A stretch of 64,000 nt of DNA from Clostridium swellfunianum (GCF_023656515.1 NZ_JAMOFV010000006.1:4481735-4545734); one strand, 5' to 3'; shown: positions 53,570-61,899, counted from the stretch's first letter. Translations and numbers: made by a program. Notes: generated from the letters alone by a model not told the origin.

Positions 53570-54568
53570 CTATTTCATAACTCCTACTTCTGTGAATACC
53601 TTCTTGTAGAGCTCTATCTGCTCTGTGAAGAATTTTTTTGTATCAGCTGCATTCATGTACTTAGGAGTTAAAAGATTCTTCTCAATATAATTCTTCTTCC
53701 AATCATCAGTCTCAGTAACTTTCTTTAACATATCCTCATAGAACTTTACAGCTTCTGCTGGCATTGAAGGTGGTCCTGCTATAGCTCTAACTTCCCTAAC
53801 TTCTATATCCTTATAGCCAAGTTCTTTAAAGGTTGGTGTATCCTTAAATACTCCTGTAAGTCTTTCTGATGAGAACGCAGCTAATGGAATAACCTTTCCT
53901 GCTTGAATTTGTCCCATAACTTCTGAAGGATTGAATATTGCGGCATCAACGTGTCCTCCAAGAAGTGCTGACATAGCATCTCCTGAGCTATTAAACTGAA
54001 CATAGGTAAATTTTGAATTAGTATTTTTATTTAAAAGTTCAAAGGATAGATGGTCGCTGTTTCCTCTTTGAGAGCCTCCTATTTTTACGCTTTCAGGCTT
54101 TTCCTTAACAGCAGCTAAAAGGCTCTTAATGTCTGTAAACTTTGATTCCTTCTTTACACAAAGAGTTAAATCGTCGAAGGCAACAACACCGATATAAGTA
54201 AGCATTTCAGCTTTAACATCCCAGTTGTTAACATAGGACCCCATAACTTGTCCAGAGTGAAGTACCATAAGTGTATTAGGATTTCCCTTCTTAGCATTAA
54301 CATTTGTAAATGCAACTGCTCCTGAGCCGCCACCCTGATTTACTATCATAAAGTTCTTAGGCGAGAATTTATTTTTAAAAGCTAAATCAGATATTGTTCT
54401 TGCATTTAAGTCGCTTCCCCCACCAGCGCTTGAAGGTACAACAAATTCAATTTCCTTTTCAGGTGTCCAATCTTTTTTTGCTTCCCCATTTGCAGGCTTT
54501 GTAGTGCAGCCTCCAAGAATGCTTGTTGTTAACACAGCTGTAATAACAAGGCTAAATATTTTTTTCAT
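53570..54568 (-). CDS. tctC: Tripartite tricarboxylate transporter substrate-binding lipoprotein, TctC family
   Basis: 332 residues. Lipobox LGGC (Cys ~21), then the TctC/BugT fold: PEKEIEFVVPSSAGGGSDLNARTI (~35-58) is the first ligand loop and IKIGGSQRGNSDHLSFELL-like text (~155-173) the second. The ligand could be citrate or another di- or tricarboxylate or sugar acid; the operon suggests the latter. It follows pdxA after a 128-bp spacer with an imperfect palindrome. GGAGGGGG lies just before the ATG. Confidence 0.92.
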   Translation of the reverse strand: MKKIFSLVITAVLTTSILGGCTTKPANGEAKKDWTPEKEIEFVVPSSAGGGSDLNARTISDLAFKNKFSPKNFMIVNQGGGSGAVAFTNVNAKKGNPNTLMVLHSGQVMGSYVNNWDVKAEMLTYIGVVAFDDLTLCVKKESKFTDIKSLLAAVKEKPESVKIGGSQRGNSDHLSFELLNKNTNSKFTYVQFNSSGDAMSALLGGHVDAAIFNPSEVMGQIQAGKVIPLAAFSSERLTGVFKDTPTFKELGYKDIEVREVRAIAGPPSMPAEAVKFYEDMLKKVTETDDWKKNYIEKNLLTPKYMNAADTKKFFTEQIELYKKVFTEVGVMK

Positions 54569-54617
54569 GTTTCCCCCTCCAACTTTCCCATATATTTTTC
54601 TAATAAAAAGTTATCGC

Positions 54618-54655
54618 GATATCTTGATATCAAGATTTCATGATTTCATGATATC
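54618..54655 (-). repeat. Imperfect palindrome between pdxA-like and tctC genes
   Basis: GATATCTTGA (54618-54627) and TCATGATATC (54646-54655) form a stem with one mismatch; internal ATGATTTC repeats lie between. On the minus strand it is followed by GCGATAACTTTTTATTAG, so it may be a leaky terminator or processing site. Confidence 0.5.
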
Positions 54656-54696
54656 TAGTTACATAGTTTACTTCTTATAAATTAAGCTTTAAAATT

Positions 54697-55734
54697 TTAT
54701 GATGCATTTGATTCTTTTCTTTGTCTGTCACTTAATGCTATTCTAGCAGCCATTTTAACAGCATTTTCAAAGGCTTCAGTCTTTGCTATTCCTTTCCCTG
54801 CTATATCATAGGCTGTTCCATGTGAGGCTGTAACAATAGCTGCTGGAAGTCCTCCTGCTATTGTTATCCCTTGTTCAAAGCCCTTAAGCTTCATAGCTAT
54901 CTGACCTTGATCATGATACATTGTAACTACAGCATCAAATTCTCCTTTGAAAGCCTTAATAAACAAAATGTCTGAAGGATATGGGCCAACTGCGTTTATT
55001 CCAAGCTTTTTTGCTTCTTCCATTGCTGGAATAATAACATCCAGCTCCTCTCGTCCACATAATCCATTTTCTCCAGCATGAGGATTTAAAGCAGCCACTG
55101 CAATTCTAGCGTTTTCCATCCCCGCACGCTCTAAAGTTTTACTAACAAGCCTCATAGCTCTTAGTATGGTTTCAACTGAAAGCCTGTCGCTAATCTCCTT
55201 AACTGGTATATGGCTTGTTACACGAGATGTCCATAGTTCATCAAGCACATTTATTTCTCCAAAGGGTTCTTTCCAATTAAAAAGGTGTGCAAATAAATAA
55301 TGCTCGCTTTCATAATTAAAGCCTGCTTTTTTTAATGCCCCCTTGTTTAACGGAGCAAAACAGAAACCGTGAATTTTTCCTTCTTTATAAAGATTTACTG
55401 CTGTTACTAGCATATCTCCTGAAGCCTTTCCGCATATAGGACTTACCTCTCCTAAAGCTATCTCCTCTGGATTTAAATTCTTTTGGTCAAACACAGGAAT
55501 TCCACTGCTCCAATTAGCACAGTCAATGTCATCGATTACATCTAGTGGAAAATCAACCTCCGCTATTTTCATTCCAAGCTTTAATACCCTTGCATCTCCA
55601 ATTATAATTGGATGGCAATATTCATTTAGTAAACCCTTTGCAGCTACTTTAGCTACAATTTCAGGACCTACACCAGCAGCATCTCCAAGAAGTATTCCTA
55701 ATATAGGTTTGTCCATGTATGTTTCAGAAAACAT
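54697..55734 (-). CDS. PdxA-family NAD-dependent dehydrogenase (4-hydroxythreonine-4-phosphate dehydrogenase-like, PdxA2 type)
   Basis: 345 residues from the ATG at 55734, with GGGGGAGGTGAG immediately upstream; a longer frame from 55770 has no site. GILLGDAAGVGPEIVAK at the N-terminus, and metal-binding His segments SEHYLFAHLF, ALNPHAGENGLCG and MYHDQGQIAMKLKGF are intact. PdxA enzymes oxidise and decarboxylate. In catabolic operons the PdxA2 branch acts on D-threonate or D-erythronate 4-phosphate, usually with a DUF1537 kinase, which is absent here. It is first in the operon, behind a sigma-54-type promoter. Confidence 0.88.
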   Translation of the reverse strand: MFSETYMDKPILGILLGDAAGVGPEIVAKVAAKGLLNEYCHPIIIGDARVLKLGMKIAEVDFPLDVIDDIDCANWSSGIPVFDQKNLNPEEIALGEVSPICGKASGDMLVTAVNLYKEGKIHGFCFAPLNKGALKKAGFNYESEHYLFAHLFNWKEPFGEINVLDELWTSRVTSHIPVKEISDRLSVETILRAMRLVSKTLERAGMENARIAVAALNPHAGENGLCGREELDVIIPAMEEAKKLGINAVGPYPSDILFIKAFKGEFDAVVTMYHDQGQIAMKLKGFEQGITIAGGLPAAIVTASHGTAYDIAGKGIAKTEAFENAVKMAARIALSDRQRKESNAS

Positions 55735-55795
55735 ACTCACCTCCCCCTTCCACATTAAATATTTTTTCAAGTATTTTATTTACGCTTCTATATAT

Positions 55796-55812
55796 AACAA
55801 GAGTCGTGCCAA
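55796..55812 (-). promoter_or_regulatory. Sigma-54 (-24/-12) promoter of the pdxA-tct-transketolase operon
   Basis: Minus strand TTGGCACGACTCTTGTT matches YTGGCACGRNNNTTGCW except that the -12 GC is GT. GG lies at 55809-55810 and GT at 55797-55798, 10 bp apart. It is about 62 bp before the pdxA-like start and directly downstream of a sigma-54 activator gene. Confidence 0.7.
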
Positions 55813-55967
55813 ATTCATAGAAGTGAGAAGTTTTTTCTAAAAAATTTTTTTAACGCGGAAAAAGCACTTATAATCCTTGCTTTCCCGAGATTAACTTTTT
55901 AAATAAAAAGGTTTACATTTTCAATTTTATATTTTTACACGGAAAATAGACCACCATATTTTATTAA

Positions 55968-55986
55968 TTGAAACATTATGTTTCAA
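55968..55986 (-). promoter_or_regulatory. Probable upstream activator site for the sigma-54 regulator
   Basis: TTGAAACATTATGTTTCAA is a perfect 19-bp palindrome (9-bp arms, 1-bp centre), and a further half-site TTGTTTCA follows at 55989-55996. It lies about 155 bp upstream of the sigma-54 promoter, the usual enhancer distance, between the activator gene and its target. Confidence 0.65.
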
Positions 55987-56001
55987 ATTTGTTTCAGAGC
56001 A

Positions 56002-57885
56002 TCATTTATCTTCCTTTAACCTTCTCCACAAGGTTGTTCTGCTTATTCCAAGAATCTTAGCTACCTCAGTTTTATTTAGACTCATACTTTTCATAAGCTT
56101 TAGCATTATCTCAATATCATCCTCTGCATTTACATCAGCTTCTTTTGGAACAATATTATTTACACTATCATTTATATTTAATAACTCCTGTACCTCTTGA
56201 TGTGTAATATATTCCTCTTCTGAAAATACAACTAATCTTTCGCAAATATTTCTAAGCTCTCTAATATTCCCCGGCCAGCTGTAGCTGCTCAAAGCCTTTA
56301 CAGCATCGCAAGTTAGTTCAGGAATAAATTTTCCAAACTTTCTGCAGTATTTTTCTATAAAATGCTTAGCGATAAGTTCAGTATCCTCACTGCGTTCTCT
56401 TAAGGCTGGTATTCTTAGGTTTAATACATTTAACCTATACAAAACATCCTGTCTAAACTTTCCCTCTCTTACCCTTTCTTCAAGATCAATATTGCTGGCA
56501 CATACTATACGAACATCGATTGGTATAACCCTATGGTCGCCAATCTTTCTTATTTCTCTTTCCTGAAGAACACGAAGTAATTTTGCTTGAAGATTAATAG
56601 GGATTTCACTAACCTCATCTAAAAATATAGTTCCCTTGTGAGCCAGCTCAAATAAGCCCTGTTTTCCACCTTTTATAGCTCCTGAAAAAGCTCCCTCTAC
56701 ATATCCAAAAAGCTCGCTTTCCAAAAGATTTTCTGGAAGAGCAGCACAATTAACCGCCACGAAAGGTTCCAAGCGTCTGCTGCTAGCATTGTGTATGCTT
56801 TGTGCAAAAAGCTCTTTTCCCGTTCCAGTTTCTCCTATTATGAGTATATTTGAATCCACCTGACTGTATTTGAAGGCGGTTTGTATAGTCTTATTTAATA
56901 TGGCACTGTTTCCTACTATATTACCGAAGCTGTATTTGGCTACCAAACCCTTGCTGCTCATTTCTTTTCTAATCTTACTTTCTATTTCCTGTATCCTGTC
57001 TATATTTTGAAAGGTTATAACAGCCCCAGCCTTATAGGTTCCAGCCTTTATAGGCACACGAGTGGATATAATTGCAGTATCATTTATAGTATCAATAATT
57101 CCTGCTTCTTCCTCTCCATTTTTAATTACCTTGGATAGCTCTAAGCCAGGCATCACCCTGCTGATTTCATATCCATTTACCTTTTTTGCAGTTGGCATAT
57201 TTAATGCTTTATAAGCGGCTTTATTAAAAGCTGTGATTTTACCTTCTCTATCTACTGCCACAATAGCTTCCTTAGCATTTTCCAGTATGATAGTAAAAAG
57301 CTCTGACTTTGTCCTTTCATTTCTTACTACTCTTGCTGCGTTAACTGCCTCCTTTATAGCTTGCCTTACAGCTTCTTTTCCTGTATAAATCCATACACAG
57401 TTTTTACCCATGGCTTTAGCCATATTATAGGTCATAAGGCCGCTTACAATAGCATCTGCCCCTCTCTGCTCAGCTATCTCAATTGCTCTTAAAGCTTCCT
57501 CCTCGTTTTCTATTTTAAAGCTTTCAATCTCAACACCCATTATTTCTTTTAAGCTGTCTGCTCCATAAGTCATTGATTCCATGCCTATGACTGCAATCTT
57601 TTTTGGCTTATATTTTCTCTTGCATTCATCTATTGCCCTTATAACATCATAGCCTGTAACTGCAATTTCAATAACAGACATGTTAGGCATATTCTTTTTT
57701 AAGGCAAGATAAGTTACACCTCTTGCAATTATTATGTCAGAAGTGCAATCCTTTAAAAAAGCTTCCTGAGTTCCTATTATTTGAGTCGTGTCCATTACAA
57801 TATCTTCTTCATTTACTTCACTTAACAGGCTATATACCTCATCCTTTATTTCATCATAAGGAATTATAAAAGTCACTTTAATCAT
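56002..57885 (-). CDS. PrpR-type sigma-54-dependent transcriptional activator
   Basis: 627 residues. PrpR_N ligand domain ~1-190, a PAS domain ~200-305, AAA+ domain ~325-560 with Walker A GETGTGKELFAQS (~349), the sigma-54 contact loop GAFSGA (~413; GAFTGA variant) and Walker B GTIFLDEV, and a Fis-type HTH at ~590-625 (LNKTEVAKILGISRTTLWRRLK). PrpR_N senses small organic acids or CoA esters; here it probably senses the operon's substrate. GGGGG lies 9 bp before the ATG. It is transcribed toward its target operon. Confidence 0.94.
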   Translation of the reverse strand: MIKVTFIIPYDEIKDEVYSLLSEVNEEDIVMDTTQIIGTQEAFLKDCTSDIIIARGVTYLALKKNMPNMSVIEIAVTGYDVIRAIDECKRKYKPKKIAVIGMESMTYGADSLKEIMGVEIESFKIENEEEALRAIEIAEQRGADAIVSGLMTYNMAKAMGKNCVWIYTGKEAVRQAIKEAVNAARVVRNERTKSELFTIILENAKEAIVAVDREGKITAFNKAAYKALNMPTAKKVNGYEISRVMPGLELSKVIKNGEEEAGIIDTINDTAIISTRVPIKAGTYKAGAVITFQNIDRIQEIESKIRKEMSSKGLVAKYSFGNIVGNSAILNKTIQTAFKYSQVDSNILIIGETGTGKELFAQSIHNASSRRLEPFVAVNCAALPENLLESELFGYVEGAFSGAIKGGKQGLFELAHKGTIFLDEVSEIPINLQAKLLRVLQEREIRKIGDHRVIPIDVRIVCASNIDLEERVREGKFRQDVLYRLNVLNLRIPALRERSEDTELIAKHFIEKYCRKFGKFIPELTCDAVKALSSYSWPGNIRELRNICERLVVFSEEEYITHQEVQELLNINDSVNNIVPKEADVNAEDDIEIMLKLMKSMSLNKTEVAKILGISRTTLWRRLKEDK

Positions 57886-57953
57886 TGATAATGCCCCCTA
57901 ACTATCGCCGAATATTTATAATTTGTATTATTCTATAAGTGCTTTGTTTTTCC

Positions 57954-57982
57954 TTTATAATATCAATAGTCTCATATTACAA
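57954..57982 (-). promoter_or_regulatory. Probable SigA promoter of the sigma-54 activator gene
   Basis: Minus strand -35 TTGTAA (57977-57982), 17-bp spacer, -10 TATAAA (57954-57959), about 69 bp before the start codon. Confidence 0.5.
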
Positions 57983-58053
57983 TTTTAATATTAATTGATA
58001 AATTGCATAAACTATAAATTACTTTTTCAACTGCACAATCTAACCAAAAAATA

Positions 58054-58086
58054 AACAGAAGGCATCTGCTTTTGATACCCTCTGTT
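58054..58086 (-). terminator. Terminator of the second citDEF operon
   Basis: AACAGAAGGCATC (58054-58066) pairs, with small bulges, with GATACCCTCTGTT (58074-58086). Leftwards it is followed by TATTTTTTGG. It lies 31 bp after citF of set 2. Confidence 0.78.
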
Positions 58087-58116
58087 CTAGTAAAACATCA
58101 AATTAAGTCATTTAAT

Positions 58117-59613
58117 TTATATCTCATAAACTTTTGGTTTCCTAACAACATCCAGTATTGAACCATCTCTGCTTTCTACTATTGCTACAACCTTATCCTC
58201 AAATTCCAGTTCTTCAGGTTTGCCGCACATTTCATAAGCCATATCTCTAAGCTCTTCTATGGTGCATATAGGAAGGCCGGAATCCTTTAACGACTCAATC
58301 AAATCCTGTCTTAAAGGATTTATTGCGATACCATAATCTGTAACTATTACGTCTACTACTTCTCCTGGGGTTGTTACTGTTACTACTCTGTCACAGATAG
58401 TAGGTATTCTGCTTCTAACAAGAGGGGCAACTATAATTGAACATTTTGAACCTGCTGCAGTATCCGGATGTCCTCCGGGTGCACCTCTTAAAATGCCATC
58501 AGAGCCAGTAACTACATTTACGTTGAAATTAACATCCACCTCTAGTGCACCTAAAATAACAAAATCTAGCTTGTTAACAAGTGCACCTTTATTTCTTGGA
58601 TTTGCATATTGAGATGTGGATATTTCAAAATGTTTAGGATTACTTTTAATTGACTCAATTGAACCAGCATCAAAGGCTTGCGCATTTACCACACATTTTA
58701 CAAAGCCATCTTCCAAAAGATCGCACATTGGTTTTGTAATTCCGCCTAGGGCATAACTCATTGTAATTCCTGCTGCCTCAAGATATGGACGAAGCAGCAG
58801 ATTAACAGCCAGTGCAGCTCCTCCTCCTCCTGTTTGGAAGGAAAAACCATCCTTAAAGAACGGCGAATTAACCATTACACGAGTGCAGTAGTCAGCCATG
58901 CTAAGCTCTCTTGGGTCTCCAGTCAAACGAATGATATTGCTTACTATCTTTTTAGGATTACCAATCTCATCAACAACAACTACATAGTCTACATCCACTG
59001 CCTGAATACTTGGAGGAAAATTAGGATAGTCTACAAGACAGTCAGTTATTATTACAACCTTATCTGCGTGCTTTGCATCAACCATGGAATAGGATAATAC
59101 GCCGCAATCTGATTTTCCACCTACTCCTCTAGCATTTCCATATGGGTCAGAGGTTGGAGCTCCAATAAAGGCAACATCTATATGAACTTCTCCTTCTTCT
59201 ATAGCTCTCACTCTTCCTCCATGGGATCTAATGATAGCTATGTTTTTCAGCTTGCCTGTTGAAATCGCTTCACCTATCTTGCCTCTAACTCCTGAGGTTT
59301 GAATACCTGTTATAGTTCCATCCTCTATATATTTACCTATTGGATCGTGTGCATCCCCTAGTGAGCTGGCGCAAATAGTAATATCCTTAATTCCTAATTT
59401 TGCAATTTCCTCAACTACCATATTAACTACGTAATCGCCATCACGAAAATGATGATGAAAGGAAATAGTCATACCATCTTTAAGCCCACTCTTTAAAATC
59501 GCCTCTTTAATAGATGGAAGAATTTTATCATTATCTTGATTAGGAGTACCTTCAAAGACTCTTCTATTTACTACTAGTTCATCAGGAATTTCTCTTAAAG
59601 CTTTATTTAGCAT
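58117..59613 (-). CDS. citF: Citrate lyase alpha subunit (CoA-transferase), set 2
   Basis: 498 residues from the ATG at 59613 (GGGGG ~10 bp upstream), 1 bp after the citE stop. It shares the CitF landmarks of set 1: GMTISFHHHFRDGDY, IRSHGGRVRAIEEGEV, VAFIGAPTSDPYGNARG and FQTGGGGAALAVNLLLR. Many substitutions from set 1 suggest an old duplication or separate acquisition, and possibly a different 3-hydroxy-3-carboxy acid (for instance citramalate). It is the last gene of a three-gene operon. Confidence 0.92.
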   Translation of the reverse strand: MLNKALREIPDELVVNRRVFEGTPNQDNDKILPSIKEAILKSGLKDGMTISFHHHFRDGDYVVNMVVEEIAKLGIKDITICASSLGDAHDPIGKYIEDGTITGIQTSGVRGKIGEAISTGKLKNIAIIRSHGGRVRAIEEGEVHIDVAFIGAPTSDPYGNARGVGGKSDCGVLSYSMVDAKHADKVVIITDCLVDYPNFPPSIQAVDVDYVVVVDEIGNPKKIVSNIIRLTGDPRELSMADYCTRVMVNSPFFKDGFSFQTGGGGAALAVNLLLRPYLEAAGITMSYALGGITKPMCDLLEDGFVKCVVNAQAFDAGSIESIKSNPKHFEISTSQYANPRNKGALVNKLDFVILGALEVDVNFNVNVVTGSDGILRGAPGGHPDTAAGSKCSIIVAPLVRSRIPTICDRVVTVTTPGEVVDVIVTDYGIAINPLRQDLIESLKDSGLPICTIEELRDMAYEMCGKPEELEFEDKVVAIVESRDGSILDVVRKPKVYEI

Positions 59614-59614
59614 C

Positions 59615-60559
59615 TTACAATTCCCCCTTTGCATTCCTTTTTTGCACGTAAGGATTATTAATCCCTACGCCCCTATATACACCAGCTGCCTTAGCAAGAG
59701 CAATTGTTCTTTCTGCACCTTCTAAAAATGCGATATCTATCATCTTTCCATCTACCATGAATACACCTACACCGGTTTCTGCATTTTCCTTAATAGCTTT
59801 TACTACCTTTTCTGCCTGTCTAATTTCTTGCTCTGTAGGAGTAAAGATTCTATGAACTATTTCAATCTGCTTTGGACTTATTATGGATTTCCCATCAAAT
59901 CCAAGCTGCTTTATAAGCTTCACCTCTGTTTCAAATACATCCATTTTATCGAGTTCTGTGTATGCTGTATCAAAGCACTGTATACCAGCAAGCTTTGCTG
60001 CATTTAAAACCATACCTCTTGCAAAAGCCATCTCCTGTCCGTCATCATACCTTCTAGTTCCCATTGTTCTCATGTAATCGCCAGCGCCAATGGCAATTCC
60101 CATTAACCTGTCAGTAGCTTCGCATAGCTCTACAGCATTAAAAATACCTCTAGGAGACTCAACAGCAGCCATAAGCAGCGTAGAACCTATGGGCCTATTA
60201 AATTCCTTTTCTGCCTTTCCTATTTCTTCTTCTACCGCTTTTATTTCACTGGCATATTCACATTTTGGAAGTCGTATGCAGTCACAGCCGCCAGCTACGG
60301 ATACTCTTATATCCTCTTTCCAATAAGAAGTATTTAAGCCGTTAATTCTTACAACTCTTTCAACCCCTCTGTAGTTTACCTCTTTTAAAGTATGATACAG
60401 TGAAAACCTTGCAGTATCCTTTTGGTTTTCTGCTACAGCATCCTCCAAATCAAAAATAACAGAGTCTGGTTTATATACATAGGCATCCTTCATAAGGCTA
60501 GGTTTTTGAGCATTTAGAAACATCATAGTTCTTCTAAGTCGTTTTTTATTTGGATTCAT
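59615..60559 (-). CDS. citE: Citrate lyase beta subunit, set 2, with extra C-terminal tail
   Basis: 314 residues. RRTMMFLNAQKPSLMKDAYVY, DSVIFDLEDAV, RINGLNTSYW, AAVESPRGIFNAVELC and GFDGKSIISPKQIE match CitE. Compared with set 1, the protein continues past AAGVYRG with about 17 residues (VGINNPYVQKRNAKGEL) that are encoded by palindromic element C, so the original stop seems to have been lost. GGGGTGG lies 7 bp before the ATG, and the start overlaps citD by 14 bp. Confidence 0.92.
   Translation of the reverse strand: MNPNKKRLRRTMMFLNAQKPSLMKDAYVYKPDSVIFDLEDAVAENQKDTARFSLYHTLKEVNYRGVERVVRINGLNTSYWKEDIRVSVAGGCDCIRLPKCEYASEIKAVEEEIGKAEKEFNRPIGSTLLMAAVESPRGIFNAVELCEATDRLMGIAIGAGDYMRTMGTRRYDDGQEMAFARGMVLNAAKLAGIQCFDTAYTELDKMDVFETEVKLIKQLGFDGKSIISPKQIEIVHRIFTPTEQEIRQAEKVVKAIKENAETGVGVFMVDGKMIDIAFLEGAERTIALAKAAGVYRGVGINNPYVQKRNAKGEL
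59631..59674 (-). repeat. 44-bp palindromic element, copy C (in the citE reading frame)
   Basis: Flank GCATTCCTTTTTTGCAC (59631-59647), palindrome GTAAGGATT-ATT-AATCCCTAC (59648-59668), flank GCCCCT (59669-59674). It has the same flanks as copies A and B but a different stem whose arms remain complementary; the one odd pair is G-U in the minus-strand RNA. It is translated as the C-terminus of CitE set 2. Confidence 0.85.
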
Positions 60560-60860
60560 TGTCTGACCACCCCTTCCATGGAATGCTGTCGTACTGTTCT
60601 ATAGAACGAAAAACCGCTCCTTCAACTCTTGCTCTTATAGTGCAATCCAAAGCACCTTTATCGACTATGCTGACTTTAGCATCTGTTACCACTAAATTAT
60701 CAAGAGTTTCAAGTACAACTTTTTTAATTTGTTTTCCGTACTGCCTAAGCACGCTGCTTTTTATGGAAAGCTCGACTCCATTACCATCATTAGGCTCAAT
60801 AGTAACATGAACATCACTAGATTCAAGTGTGCCTGCAATGGCTGCTTTTTTTAAATCCAT
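60546..60860 (-). CDS. citD: Citrate lyase acyl carrier protein (gamma subunit), set 2
   Basis: 104 residues. AIAGTLESSDVHVTIEP carries the prosthetic-group Ser, and DKGALDCTIRARVEGAV is the conserved C-terminal segment. The tail EQYDSIPWKGWSDNESK is longer than in set 1. GGGGG lies 9 bp before the ATG. First gene of citD-citE-citF set 2, divergent from a LysR regulator. Modification would need CitX from set 1, since no second citX is seen. Confidence 0.92.
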   Translation of the reverse strand: MDLKKAAIAGTLESSDVHVTIEPNDGNGVELSIKSSVLRQYGKQIKKVVLETLDNLVVTDAKVSIVDKGALDCTIRARVEGAVFRSIEQYDSIPWKGWSDNESK

Positions 60861-60876
60861 TAAATTTTACCCCCTT

Positions 60877-60973
60877 TGAAACCGTTTATTGACTTATGTA
60901 CTTATAGTTTAGTACACTGTAATCAATAAATAAAATACGGTATTTTTATATTCAGCTATAGAAAAAAACTATA
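60877..60973. promoter_or_regulatory. Divergent control region of LysR gene and citDEF set 2 (palindromes, weak cre)
   Basis: TGTACT-N8-AGTACA (60897-60916) is a perfect inverted repeat, and TATAG-N7-CTATA (60957-60973) has the T-N11-A form of LysR boxes. TGAAACCGTTTATT (60877-60890) matches cre except at two terminal positions. A clear -35/-10 pair for either gene was not found. Binding of the adjacent LysR regulator to the CTATA dyad is inferred. Confidence 0.5.
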
Positions 60974-60993
60974 TCTAAATTGGATGTGTTCTT

Positions 60994-61863
60994 ATGGATA
61001 ATAGAGATTGGCTTATATTAAAACTTTTATATGAAAAGAAAAATATCAGCAAAACTGCTTTAAGTCTTTATATTTCTCAGCCTTCGCTGACTAATAGACT
61101 GCAGCAAATTGAAAAGGAATTTGGAATTCAAATTGTAGTTAGAGGAAGACGAGGTGTATCATTTACTCCTGAAGGTGAATACCTGGCAAAATACGCTAAT
61201 GAGATGCTTTTAAAGCTTGAGAAGGTAAAAGAAGATATATCTAATATGCAAAACGATGTTTCGGGAACCTTGAAGCTTGGAGTTTCAAAATTTATAATGA
61301 AATATAAGCTTCCTCACCTGCTAAAACTCTTTAAGCAGCATCATCCAAAGGTAGAGTTTAAAATCTTTTCCGGCTGGAGCAGAGATGTTTTTAATATGGT
61401 TTACAATCAGGATGTACATATAAGTTTAGTGCGGGGAGATTACAGCTGGTCAGACAGCAAGCATTTGCTGCTAGAGGAAAATGTCTGCATCGTGTCAAAA
61501 AATAAAATTCAATTAGAGGATCTTCCTAAACTTCCAAGAATAGAATATAAAACTGATTACTTATTTAGATCCATACTGGATAATTGGTGGTCAGAGAATT
61601 TTTCAGAACCTCCTCTAGTAAGCATGGAAGTAGACCAGGTAGATACCTGCAAGGAAATGGTTGTAAATGATTTAGGCTACGCAATTATGCAGGATATTGT
61701 AGTTAAAGGAAGAGATGATCTTCATATGATTAACATAACTGATAAAAATGGTGAGCCAATATTAAGGAAAACCTGGATGTTTTATCATGAAGACTCCTTA
61801 AAATTAAATGTGGTTAAGGCTTTCGTTGATTTTATTAAAAATTATGATTTGAAGAGCCTTTAA
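60994..61863 (+). CDS. LysR-family transcriptional regulator
   Basis: 289 residues. N-terminal winged HTH: NISKTALSLYISQPSLTNRLQQIEKEFGIQIVVRGRRGVSFTPEG (~18-62), a linker helix, and a two-lobed LysR substrate domain ~90-285. Divergent from citDEF set 2 and probably its regulator, by analogy with citrate-responsive LysR proteins such as CcpC and CitR. The ribosome site GGATGTG is weak, consistent with low expression. Confidence 0.9.
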   Translation: MDNRDWLILKLLYEKKNISKTALSLYISQPSLTNRLQQIEKEFGIQIVVRGRRGVSFTPEGEYLAKYANEMLLKLEKVKEDISNMQNDVSGTLKLGVSKFIMKYKLPHLLKLFKQHHPKVEFKIFSGWSRDVFNMVYNQDVHISLVRGDYSWSDSKHLLLEENVCIVSKNKIQLEDLPKLPRIEYKTDYLFRSILDNWWSENFSEPPLVSMEVDQVDTCKEMVVNDLGYAIMQDIVVKGRDDLHMINITDKNGEPILRKTWMFYHEDSLKLNVVKAFVDFIKNYDLKSL

Positions 61864-61899
61864 ATAAACTATAGCTATATTTTTATACAACTCAAAATT

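Noticed and set aside
51561-54568. TctABC as the dedicated citrate importer of the citrate lyase operons
   Set aside because: It is inside the sigma-54-type operon and controlled separately from either citDEF set; citrate cannot be excluded as ligand but the context favours another acid.
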